This document shows positions 26,005 to 32,791 of a stretch of 64,000 bases of DNA, in pieces. The first letter of the stretch is position 1. Each line of letters begins with the position of its first letter. The translations under genes were made by a program, and so were the position numbers. The notes under the pieces are model-generated. The model did not search any database. It was not told where the DNA came from and saw nothing but the letters and a program-made list of their open reading frames with translations. Location: positions 1-64,000 of the forward strand of contig NZ_JAYGHY010000008.1 of NCBI RefSeq assembly GCF_034931305.1, read 5' to 3'. The stretch is from Cyanobium gracile_A (lineage in GTDB: Bacteria; Cyanobacteriota; Cyanobacteriia; PCC-6307; Cyanobiaceae).

Positions 26005-27084
26005 CTAACCGGCCACATTCACGAGCAGATTCTTCATCGCTTCGATGCGGTACCTAACGCGCGACGGTGTGTTTGTCGCCATCGTCGCAGCAGCGGTGAA
26101 CTCCTGATCGCATTCGAATAGGTCTCGCGTTGCCAGTAGTACAGCTTGCGTCCTGGAACTGGCGAGCTCTAACAAACCATCTGAAAGCACGTCCACCGCA
26201 ACCATCTCTGAGTCATAAACACCTGCCAAGGCCTGATTTCTCCATCCGTCACCGTCGGGCCTCTGAAAGGCTCGAGCCCCCCAAAGCCTCTCGCAGAAGT
26301 GCATAGCACGTTTGAACGAATTTGCCGCGGACACAACCTCAGAACTCATGAGATCGTGATGACGCTCCATATGAAGATCCATCGCGTTGCGATAGTCGCC
26401 ACTGAACCTCTCCCATGTCTCGCGAAGAGTAAGGAATCGCAGCACCAGCTCAGCATCGACCATCTTTTGATAAGCGCTTGACTCCGTTGTCTTGATTTTG
26501 AGCTGCCGCTTAAGAAACTCATTCTCAGCCTCAGCAAATACCATATCGCAATACATCCCTCGGAACGCGACTTTGCGTATCTCCATTGGGCTGAGTGGTA
26601 CACCTGCGATATTAAGGCGCAGGAAGACTTCGTATCGGACTCTCTCATTCGACTGACGGAGAAGCGTTACTGTTCGCACATAAGGCCTGACGTCGAGTGA
26701 GTTGGCGATACTAGCGGGAAAGTCGGTTATACTAAAGCCGTTCAGCTTGTGAAGTACTTCGAGACCGGACAGGGTGAGACCTCCAGTCATAAACTGATGG
26801 ATGGCCGTTATGCGCTGCTTGCCGTCAATAACGGAATACGTGCCTCCGGAGTCTTCTGACAAGTAAACAGGTGGAACCGGTATATTCAGAAGAAACGACT
26901 CGATAAGCCTGGACTGCGCGACACTCTGCCAACGATCTCGCCGCTGAAAAGTAGGGCTGACATCGATGGCCTGTTTGGTAACCATATTGGATATGGCGCC
27001 GAGCGAAAGGTCAGACGACTGCAGCACCAAGCCATTCTGGTAGCGCGCAATACCTTCCTCAACTCCAGGGGGGAACTTCGGCAT
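26005..27084 (-). CDS. DUF262 domain protein
   Basis: A 359-residue protein whose N-terminal part is a DUF262 (ParB/Srx-like) domain: SPTFQRRDRW at 43-52 and the nucleotide-binding DGKQR motif at 87-91 (YSVIDGKQRITAIHQF). DUF262 is found in type IV restriction enzymes such as GmrSD, where it binds and hydrolyses nucleotide and recognises modified DNA. The usual C-terminal DUF1524 HNH nuclease is not visible; the C-terminal 200 residues are helical and unassigned. The missing nuclease may be supplied by the HEPN partner encoded immediately downstream. It sits at the 5' side of the last cassette of the array, after attC 27168-27254. Confidence 0.82.
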   Translation of the reverse strand: MPKFPPGVEEGIARYQNGLVLQSSDLSLGAISNMVTKQAIDVSPTFQRRDRWQSVAQSRLIESFLLNIPVPPVYLSEDSGGTYSVIDGKQRITAIHQFMTGGLTLSGLEVLHKLNGFSITDFPASIANSLDVRPYVRTVTLLRQSNERVRYEVFLRLNIAGVPLSPMEIRKVAFRGMYCDMVFAEAENEFLKRQLKIKTTESSAYQKMVDAELVLRFLTLRETWERFSGDYRNAMDLHMERHHDLMSSEVVSAANSFKRAMHFCERLWGARAFQRPDGDGWRNQALAGVYDSEMVAVDVLSDGLLELASSRTQAVLLATRDLFECDQEFTAAATMATNTPSRVRYRIEAMKNLLVNVAG

Positions 27085-27167
27085 TGGTCATCGTTACTCA
27101 ATTCACCCTCGTCTAGTTCCGCCAGGAAGTCAAGCGTCCTTGAAGCTCAGGGGCTGCAATGAAGTCT

Positions 27168-27254
27168 GGCCAACGCTGCCCCTGAGTGGCAGGAAATGAT
27201 TCTAAAGCGCCAGGAAATCGGTGGTGGCCTGTCCAATCAAGGGACATTGTAGGC
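27168..27254 (-). repeat. attC site of the EEP cassette
   Basis: On the minus strand it runs from a degenerate R'' (GCCTACAA, one base short of GCCTAACAA) to R' GTTGGCC at 27174-27168. The inner arms are CCCTTGATTGG and CCACTCAGGG. The EEP stop codon lies inside the site. Confidence 0.75.
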
Positions 27255-27962
27255 GTCATCGGGCAGATTCACTCGAACTAAGAGAGGCATGTGATCGCTC
27301 CATTGCAACCATTTGTCAGATTCACCGACCCAAGCTGAGCAGTCACCTAGCCACGCAACAGGCGCGAAGGCGTAATCGATGTGATAAGCCTTGGCAGGAT
27401 TCCGCTGTAAAAAGAATGTTGGCTCCTGCTCTGAACCCTGCGGAATTCCGCGGCTACGGTGATAGACACTCTCCAGACCCATTTCCGCGAGCTCTCTGAC
27501 TACATCAGTGTGGTTCCACCACCGATCCCATTTATCCCAGCGAACATTGCTATTCAGATCTCCAGCAATCACCGTTGGCTGCGCTGAAAGCACGGCGCGG
27601 TGAGCTTGAATGAACTTCCAGAGCTGTCCAATATATTGGAAGGTAGGTGAGTTTGCTTGCCGTGTCCAAGCAGCCACGAGTAAGAAGCTATCGTGAATCC
27701 GGCACGGAAGAAACGATTCGAGATGGCCTAGATCAAGATCGACAGGGGCAAGCTTTACTTCGGGAGCAGCGAACACTCCAAGGCCCTTGTGCTTGTTCTT
27801 TCCAGCCCACAGGTAGTTCTTCGCCCATGCCTTATACGAAGCACTCGTGGAGCGACCGGGGTCTTCGCACTCTTGTATGACGGCTATATCAAACTTCAAG
27901 GCATCTAAAGCATCGAACTTGTTGCGCAAGGCACCGTTGCAGTTCCAGGTCAAGATGTGCAT
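27237..27962 (-). CDS. Endonuclease/exonuclease/phosphatase-fold protein (cassette gene)
   Basis: A 241-residue EEP-superfamily phosphodiesterase. The catalytic layout is complete: Asn in LTWNCNG (residue 7), Glu31 in IAVIQECE, GDLNSNVRWD (Asp/Asn pair), HIDYAF and the C-terminal SDHMPLLV carrying the catalytic Asp-His. The family includes DNA repair nucleases and secreted nucleases; with no export signal here a DNA or RNA substrate inside the cell is more likely. The ATG at 27962 lies only 3 bp past the upstream attC core, typical for cassette genes. Confidence 0.85.
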   Translation of the reverse strand: MHILTWNCNGALRNKFDALDALKFDIAVIQECEDPGRSTSASYKAWAKNYLWAGKNKHKGLGVFAAPEVKLAPVDLDLGHLESFLPCRIHDSFLLVAAWTRQANSPTFQYIGQLWKFIQAHRAVLSAQPTVIAGDLNSNVRWDKWDRWWNHTDVVRELAEMGLESVYHRSRGIPQGSEQEPTFFLQRNPAKAYHIDYAFAPVAWLGDCSAWVGESDKWLQWSDHMPLLVRVNLPDDAYNVP

Positions 27963-27964
27963 AC

Positions 27965-28048
27965 GCCTAACGCCAAGATCAGAAGCGGGAAGTAACATCA
28001 GCAAAGACCATAATCTGCGCTCACGCCTTCTGCGTCTTGTTGTTAGGC
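27965..28048 (-). repeat. attC site of the DUF4062 cassette
   Basis: An 84-bp site with perfect core ends: R'' GCCTAAC (28048-28042) and R' GTTAGGC (27971-27965). The arms ACAAGACGCAGAAGGCG and CGCTTCTGATCTTGGCG pair imperfectly, as in known attC sites. The DUF4062 stop TAA is part of R''. Confidence 0.9.
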
Positions 28049-29095
28049 ATCAGTTGTAGTGTCCTTATCGGCCTTGTGTTCAATTTTTGTAAGGCTCTCA
28101 ACACGTTCAAGTCTGCGTCTCCGCATTTGCGCCAAGAGCTGTGCTCCAAAGGCAGAGAGCGCCCAATACTCATCCTTATCTGAAACAGGCTTTCTTCTGG
28201 CAGAAGGTTCAACACATTTCAATGCCGCCAAATCAGCAAGTAACGACCGGATTGTATTTCGGGGCGTGGGCCAGGTTTTACGCAGGTCCTTCGTAGGAAT
28301 ATTTAGTACATTCGAGGCAGTGTACCTAGCAATCTCTGTAAGCGCGAGTTCCACCTGCATTTCTGGGGCCAATACTTCAAAGATCTGATATAAAGTGACT
28401 TCTTTGCCAGCGTCCCAGCCGCTAGAGCCAGTTTTCCAAACAGATATCTTTCGCTTATTGCTTCGCAATACTGCTATGGCTTTGTCAATTGCTGCATCAG
28501 TATCAGCTGCTTCTTCATAGCTGTGAAGAAGATCTCGTAGGCCCGCATTCTCTGCGCTAAGGCGAACTATTTCTCTCGCGGCTGCTGCATCTTGAACTTG
28601 TGATGCCCTTACCCATCCTTCTCTTGGGTAGGCATTGAACGCCTTCATTAGCGCAATAGAGCACCTTCCATAAAGATCTTCCCCATTCTTCCAAAAGCTA
28701 ACGGGCTTTAGCCTCACTTTCTCCTTGAATGACTTCAGTTTCCTTATTGCAGCGCGATCGATTTCGGACTTGTCCTTAGGCCATGAGACTTCATCATCTA
28801 GGATAAATCCTAGCGTTGGTATGCTCTGCGAAACTGCGTAGTCATACTCCTTCTCTGTATAGCTGACGCCATTTGCGTCGACACTTCCGTAGCGGTGGGC
28901 GACTATAACCACATAATAGTCTGTTTGATCAATCTGCTTTTTTATGACATTCCACTGCTCTTCGTCTGCTGCACTAAACATCTCCATCCCAACAGGAATA
29001 TGGCCCATCTCAAGGATGGCCTTAATGACCAAGTCTCGTTCAAATGACAAGTCCATAAAAGTAGAGCTCACAAAGACCTGAAACTTACCCTTCAT
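28043..29095 (-). CDS. DUF4062 domain protein (cassette gene)
   Basis: A 350-residue protein. The N-terminal 90 residues match DUF4062: FQVFVSSTFMDLSFERDLVI, then MEMFSAADEEQWNVIKKQID and YYVVIVAHRYGS, a Rossmann-like domain related to TIR. The middle is helical and charged (EIVRLSAENAGLRDLLHSYE is coiled-coil-like) and the C-terminal 120 residues look like a winged helix (DLRKTWPTPRNTIRSLLADL, WALSAFGAQLLAQM). DUF4062 proteins are recurrent in defence islands, usually as sensor or adaptor parts. No nuclease motif is visible, so its activity is unknown. Confidence 0.82.
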   Translation of the reverse strand: MKGKFQVFVSSTFMDLSFERDLVIKAILEMGHIPVGMEMFSAADEEQWNVIKKQIDQTDYYVVIVAHRYGSVDANGVSYTEKEYDYAVSQSIPTLGFILDDEVSWPKDKSEIDRAAIRKLKSFKEKVRLKPVSFWKNGEDLYGRCSIALMKAFNAYPREGWVRASQVQDAAAAREIVRLSAENAGLRDLLHSYEEAADTDAAIDKAIAVLRSNKRKISVWKTGSSGWDAGKEVTLYQIFEVLAPEMQVELALTEIARYTASNVLNIPTKDLRKTWPTPRNTIRSLLADLAALKCVEPSARRKPVSDKDEYWALSAFGAQLLAQMRRRRLERVESLTKIEHKADKDTTTDA

Positions 29096-29143
29096 GCTGG
29101 ATCCTAATTTCCGACTGATACCTTAGCAGCAAGAATACAGACG

Positions 29144-29234
29144 GCTTAACGCCGCCCCTGAGTGGCAGGCGAGGAGCCAACTGTGCGCAGCCGAAAGAAC
29201 ATGGGGGCCTGACCACTCAAGGGGCTTGTTGTGC
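29144..29234 (-). repeat. attC site of the HNH-like cassette
   Basis: A 91-bp site with R'' GCACAAC (29234-29228) and R' GTTAAGC (29150-29144). The inner arms CCCCTTGAGTGG and CCACTCAGGGG pair with one bulged base, the classic attC asymmetry. Confidence 0.88.
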
Positions 29235-29248
29235 AGCCGCCGCGAGCT

Positions 29249-30016
29249 CTACTCAGGCAACTTTCCATCACGCTCAAGTTTCAGAAGATTCTTGAAACCC
29301 AGCGTCGAATCATAGCGCGTACTTTTTATCAATAGAGGCTTGTTCGGTCTTATTTGAAAGAAATCAAGCTCTCTGTTGATCGGTGCATCATTTGTTTGAT
29401 GAAACCAACCATATCTAGGGACTCGAAAGTGGTGGATCCTTGCTCCGTCTAGATCTGCGCGCAAGGGACATGTCATAACTTCACTAAATGGACCCTCATA
29501 TTTGACGGCCATAACCGGAAACTCTTCGGAAGCTCCAGGATTGCCTTCTAGCAGCATTTTCCGAATTTCCTCCTCGTTACCCTGGATGTCAACCCGGTCA
29601 AAGAACTCTTGCTCAGTTACTGCGGAGCGCCATAGAACCGACAAGAAGAATAGCTTCAGCCGTGAATAGTCGAAGCTGTCGACACAGTAGAATGCTGGAC
29701 TCTGTATAGAGGTTGCGAGCTGCTTGGGAAAATTGCGAAGGAAAAGCTCTTGAGCATACTTATCCCAGGGTCCAATCACCTTCTGATCACAGTCGGCGCA
29801 TAAAATATTAGGATCAAAGATTCCGCTCTGGCACTGTTTTGGCTTCCGGTTGCTTCCAGCAGCATAGATTCTAGGCACGAGTTCGCCGGCACCAAAGCCA
29901 ACACCACTATCTCGAATTGAATGATAAAACTGTCTCGGAATTATATGGGCTTCAACGAGAAGCTTTTCGGCATGGCATAGGCGGCAAGGCTTTGGCCGCC
30001 GATCTTTACGTCCCAC
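29249..30016 (-). CDS. HNH-like zinc-binding protein (cassette gene)
   Basis: A 255-residue protein. The N-terminus has a treble-clef/HNH-like pattern: CRLCHAEKLLVEAHIIPRQF (Cys-x2-Cys, then AHIIP) and, 50 residues later, ILCADCDQKVIGPWDKYAQE (Cys-x2-Cys). This C-C-H-C-C arrangement is that of HNH nucleases where the AHIIP His is catalytic. The C-terminal 150 residues are unassigned, with an alpha/beta mix. Whether it cuts DNA or only binds zinc is open, as the last HNH His is not obvious. Starts 43 bp after the upstream attC core. Confidence 0.65.
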   Translation of the reverse strand: MGRKDRRPKPCRLCHAEKLLVEAHIIPRQFYHSIRDSGVGFGAGELVPRIYAAGSNRKPKQCQSGIFDPNILCADCDQKVIGPWDKYAQELFLRNFPKQLATSIQSPAFYCVDSFDYSRLKLFFLSVLWRSAVTEQEFFDRVDIQGNEEEIRKMLLEGNPGASEEFPVMAVKYEGPFSEVMTCPLRADLDGARIHHFRVPRYGWFHQTNDAPINRELDFFQIRPNKPLLIKSTRYDSTLGFKNLLKLERDGKLPE

Positions 30017-30057
30017 TGGGTTAACCGTCTCACCCTCAAGCCATCAAGATAGCGTCC

Positions 30058-30192
30058 GCACAACGGTTCACATCAGCGCCCGCACGCTGAGCTATCAGCA
30101 CGCGGGTGCGGGGCACTGAACAGGGCACGAGGCTAGGCCGCCCGCGGCCGAGCACTTTATGCGTCCCGGCGCGCTGCATTTGTTTGTTGGGC
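30058..30192 (-). repeat. attC site of the DUF4287 cassette (long type)
   Basis: A 135-bp site with R'' GCCCAAC (30192-30186) and R' GTTGTGC (30064-30058) and GC-rich inner arms with several internal hairpins. R'' matches the R' that opens this same cassette (GTTGGGC at 30638), as expected of an excised circle. Confidence 0.82.
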
Positions 30193-30239
30193 GGCACGAG
30201 GTCCATGAGACTCTCACTTCTGTTCTTGCACCAGGTCAG

Positions 30240-30470
30240 CTACTTCTTCTTGCTCGAAGGTGCTTGAACCCAGCCCTTCTCCTTCCAGACAGCCCACACA
30301 GCCATGGAGTGTCCGTGCCCCAGATCGTGTTCCGACTTTAGCCACGACACCAGCTCCGCAGCTTTCATGTCGGCTTTGTAGATGCCGGCCTTCGTAGCAT
30401 CGACCTTGAGCTGTTCAGGGGTACGGCCAGTCTTGGACTTGATGGCCGTGAGATACGCTTCAAAAGACAT
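30240..30470 (-). CDS. DUF4287-type small protein (cassette gene)
   Basis: A 76-residue soluble protein: MSFEAYLTAIKSKTGRTPEQ, then TKAGIYKADMKAAELVSWLK and SEHDLGHGHSMAVWAVWKEK. The pattern (a short helix, KTG, a helix ending in W-L-K and DLGHGHAMAV) is the DUF4287 family, widespread in bacteria and often a stand-alone domain or fused to DUF5655. No activity is established. It lies 168 bp inside its cassette, so the cassette has an unusually long leader, in which a degenerate half-site (30504-30520) is found. Confidence 0.8.
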   Translation of the reverse strand: MSFEAYLTAIKSKTGRTPEQLKVDATKAGIYKADMKAAELVSWLKSEHDLGHGHSMAVWAVWKEKGWVQAPSSKKK

Positions 30471-30503
30471 GACGTTCTCCGAAGGATCTGGGTCTACCAA
30501 CGG

Positions 30504-30520
30504 CCATAACAACTCACTTG
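30504..30520 (-). repeat. attC-like half-site inside the DUF4287 cassette leader
   Basis: The minus strand carries GAGTTGTTATGG, sharing GAGTTGTTATG with the half-site at the array's upstream end (31419-31440). It has no matching R'' partner nearby. It may be a relic of an excised or deleted cassette. Confidence 0.4.
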
Positions 30521-30631
30521 CCAAGGCCGGTCTGTCTCAGAGAATCTAGTAGGTGGTTGGATAGTTCGCCTCCCGATCGCGAGCTTAGCGTTGCTCCGAG
30601 CAAACACGGCAACCAGCAAGAGGTAAGTGCC

Positions 30632-30717
30632 GCCCAACGCCAAGATCAGCGGCTGGGAAATGATCTCTGCAATGACCGGCTGGCCTTGCCCCGGCCCGCT
30701 GAATCTTGATGTTATGC
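30632..30717 (-). repeat. attC site of the DUF6602 cassette
   Basis: An 86-bp site with R'' GCATAAC (30717-30711) and R' GTTGGGC (30638-30632). The arms ATCAAGATTCAGCGG and CCGCTGATCTTGGC are near-perfect complements. R'' equals the complement of the half-site core at 31419-31425 (GTTATGC) that opens this cassette. Confidence 0.9.
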
Positions 30718-30719
30718 AT

Positions 30720-31400
30720 TCAGTCTACATAGTTCAGAAGCAATGGACGAGATCTAGTCGCTTGAACTCTTTCATACACAGATGAAATGCCATCGATTAG
30801 ACCCGCGACCTCTGAGTATGTATCAGTCGGAGGCGTATGATGCCAACCTTGTGGTGTCCAGAACCACCGGCCTTGACCAACCACACAGATTTCACGAATA
30901 CTAGGATCACTTGTGCCGATTAGCTCTTGATACCTATGCAGGTCAGTCTTTTGAACCAGATCAGTTTCAAAGGCAAATAGACATGGGATGACATGCTCTG
31001 GCGTAGTTTCTCCTGGCGTGTGTCGCAGCTTTTCTAAGCGAGCCGCTTTTTCGTGAGTCTTTTCGAGCTCAGTAGCATTGAGCCTGCTCTTTACTTCAAT
31101 CGTGAACAGTGTCGATTCAAGTGGGAATAGCCCTGATTCCTCATCAATGAGGATGCACGGCAGACTGGCACGATTAAAGATTACTATATCCTGTTCTGTT
31201 GACTGATCATCATAGGCAGAAATTACTATTCCATGGCCTACGCCAATCGATGGCGGAAGAAAGGGCCTCAACAATGATCTTACAAGAACTTCGCGAAGTG
31301 CACCTTTAAGGCCTGAATGATCGACTTGACCCAACGCCTTGGCCGAAGCCACCGCACCTGCAACCTTGGCACCAAATAGATCACGAAATGCTTGGTTCAA
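30720..31400 (-). CDS. DUF6602 domain protein, PD-(D/E)XK nuclease-like (cassette gene)
   Basis: A 226-residue protein. LKGALREVLVRSLLRPFLPP, then IGVGHGIVIS, STEQDIVIFNRASLPCIL and PLESTLFTIEVKSRL are the DUF6602 pattern. Asp71 (QDIVIF), Glu95 and Glu102-Val-Lys104 (IEVKS) fit the D...ExK core of PD-(D/E)XK nucleases. Start: the TTG at 31400 has a perfect GGAGGT six bases upstream; the frame is open to 31427 without one. The stop abuts the attC. Related proteins occur in defence-rich loci; the nuclease assignment is inference from the motif. Confidence 0.8.
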   Translation of the reverse strand: MNQAFRDLFGAKVAGAVASAKALGQVDHSGLKGALREVLVRSLLRPFLPPSIGVGHGIVISAYDDQSTEQDIVIFNRASLPCILIDEESGLFPLESTLFTIEVKSRLNATELEKTHEKAARLEKLRHTPGETTPEHVIPCLFAFETDLVQKTDLHRYQELIGTSDPSIREICVVGQGRWFWTPQGWHHTPPTDTYSEVAGLIDGISSVYERVQATRSRPLLLNYVD

Positions 31401-31418
31401 ATGATTACCTCCGTAAAT

Positions 31419-31440
31419 GCATAACAACTCATTAGACGGT
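31419..31440 (-). repeat. Upstream attC/attI-like half-site of the cassette array
   Basis: The minus strand reads CCGTCTAATGAGTTGTTATGC. The core GTTATGC fits GTTRRRY and matches the R'' of the first cassette, but there is no opposite arm (CTAATGAGTT or its partner) within 200 bp, so it is a half attC or an attI-like entry site. Confidence 0.55.
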
Positions 31441-31471
31441 TCAGAGAACCACTCCTCCCATGTGCTCCCTT

Positions 31472-31586
31472 TCCGATAACCACCTGACGCGCAGCAGGGA
31501 GGATGACTTGAAATCCCGATGCTGCACAGCCTTCCGAGAGCAACTTCCGCGTTCTAGCAGTGGTTCACGGATCCGATAACCACCTG
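31472..31586. repeat. 15-bp direct repeat pair at the array boundary
   Basis: TCCGATAACCACCTG occurs at 31472-31486 and again exactly 100 bp later at 31572-31586. The stretch between the half-site and the MFS stop (31441-31660) holds no supportable gene. The repeats could mark a deletion or insertion footprint at the island edge. Confidence 0.6.
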
Positions 31587-31660
31587 TAGCCACCGATACG
31601 CAAGTCTTGCCAGCCCGCCCATCTTGAGCAGTTCAAGACCCGCAAAGAGATCCAGCCCGC

Positions 31661-32791
31661 TCATCCCCGCGCACTGCGCAAGGCAAACGGCACAGTGAGC
31701 AGCAGGCTCCCCCCAGCGACCACGAACATCCCCGGCAGGGAGATGTCGATCAGCACCCCCGAGAGGGCCTGGGACAGGGGATCGAAGGCGACGCCGGCCA
31801 GCATGGCCAGGGCCATCACCCGGCCCTGCAGGGGTGCCGGGGTCTCCCGCTGCAACCAGGCCGTGGCCAGCACCCCCACCAGGCCGCCGCCGATCCCCAT
31901 CGCCGCCAGCAGGGCGGCCGCCGTCCACCACTGGCCGGCCACCGCCAGCCCCAGCAGGCCCGCCCCCAGCCCGGCCGACAGCCAGCCCAGCGCGCCCCCC
32001 GGATGGGCGAGGGCGCCGAACCGGCCGGCCCACCAGACCCCCACCAGGGCGCCCACGCCGTAGGCGGCCTGGAGCCAGCCGTAGCTGGCGGCGCCACCGC
32101 CGAAGCGCAGCGTCACCAGCTCCACCACGCCGATCACCACCGGGCCCAGCACGGCCAGGTTGATCATGGCGATCAGCGTCAGGCCCGTGCGGATCGCCCC
32201 GTGGCCCCAGGCGAAGGCGATCCCCTCCCGCAGGCCCTGCCCCAGGCCCCCCGTCGGGGCCGTGTCCGCCGCAGCCAGGCAAGGCCGCACCTGCACGAAG
32301 CAGCCCACGGCGAGCAGCAGCAGAGCGGTGTCGAAGGCCAGGGCCGCCGTCGCCCCGGCCACGGCCAGGGACAACCCCGCAAGAGCCGGGCCGGCCACGT
32401 TGCTGATCTGCTCGCTGCCCTGGAGCCAGGCGTGGGCCCTGCCGAGATGGCGGTCCTCCAGCAGGCGGGGCAGCAGGGCCAGGGCTGCCGGGTAGAGGCA
32501 GGCCTCCGCCGCCCCGAACACGGCCGCCAGCACCAGCACCGGGCCCAGGTTGAGGGCGTCGCGGCTGGCCAGCAGGGTGAGCACCCCGGTGGCCGTCGCC
32601 AGGATCGTTCCGGCCCGCACCGCCAGCGTCCGGGGCGGATGGCGGTCGCTGAGCACGCCGCCCAGCAGCATCAGCCAGGTGACGGCGACGAACCAGAACT
32701 GGACGCCGGCGAACAGCAGGGTCTGGCCCAGCCAGAGCCAGCGGAAGCCCGGCCGCCGCAGCAGGGAGCCGCTCACGGCCTTGCCGCTCAC
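31661..32791 (-). CDS. MFS transporter, probably with an internal deletion
   Basis: A 376-residue member of the MFS_3-type exporters (EntS-like). The N-terminus FRWLWLGQTLLFAGVQFWF is TM1, and LGGVLSDRHPPRTLA is the TM2-TM3 loop signature, but the two are joined after only about 15 residues (VAVTWLMLLGG). The family normally has some 20-25 more residues here, forming the end of TM1 and most of TM2, so an in-frame deletion is likely. Downstream helices appear intact. The GTG start overlaps the coq4 TGA (GTGA). It may be inactive or folded differently. Confidence 0.78.
   Translation of the reverse strand: MSGKAVSGSLLRRPGFRWLWLGQTLLFAGVQFWFVAVTWLMLLGGVLSDRHPPRTLAVRAGTILATATGVLTLLASRDALNLGPVLVLAAVFGAAEACLYPAALALLPRLLEDRHLGRAHAWLQGSEQISNVAGPALAGLSLAVAGATAALAFDTALLLLAVGCFVQVRPCLAAADTAPTGGLGQGLREGIAFAWGHGAIRTGLTLIAMINLAVLGPVVIGVVELVTLRFGGGAASYGWLQAAYGVGALVGVWWAGRFGALAHPGGALGWLSAGLGAGLLGLAVAGQWWTAAALLAAMGIGGGLVGVLATAWLQRETPAPLQGRVMALAMLAGVAFDPLSQALSGVLIDISLPGMFVVAGGSLLLTVPFALRSARG

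Larger units (their letters stand above)
25062..31440 (-). mobile_element. Integron gene-cassette array without integrase (CALIN-type)
   Basis: Six consecutive units, all transcribed on the minus strand, are separated by five complete attC sites (27168-27254, 27965-28048, 29144-29234, 30058-30192, 30632-30717), with a half-site at 31419. Each attC has the R''/R' core ends (RYYYAAC ... GTTRRRY) and imperfect inner arms. The G/C content is visibly below the flanks and most cassettes hold one gene right against its attC. No tyrosine integrase (IntI) is encoded anywhere in the window. Flanks are a decayed gene on one side and an MFS gene on the other. Confidence 0.85.

Noticed and set aside
27061..31440. 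Possibility that the AT-rich block is a prophage
   Set aside because: No integrase, terminase, capsid or tail gene; attC sites and one-gene cassettes explain it better.
31554..32282. Minus-strand 242-codon frame at the end of the MFS gene
   Set aside because: Gly/Arg/Pro-rich out-of-frame shadow of the MFS gene with no protein-like features.
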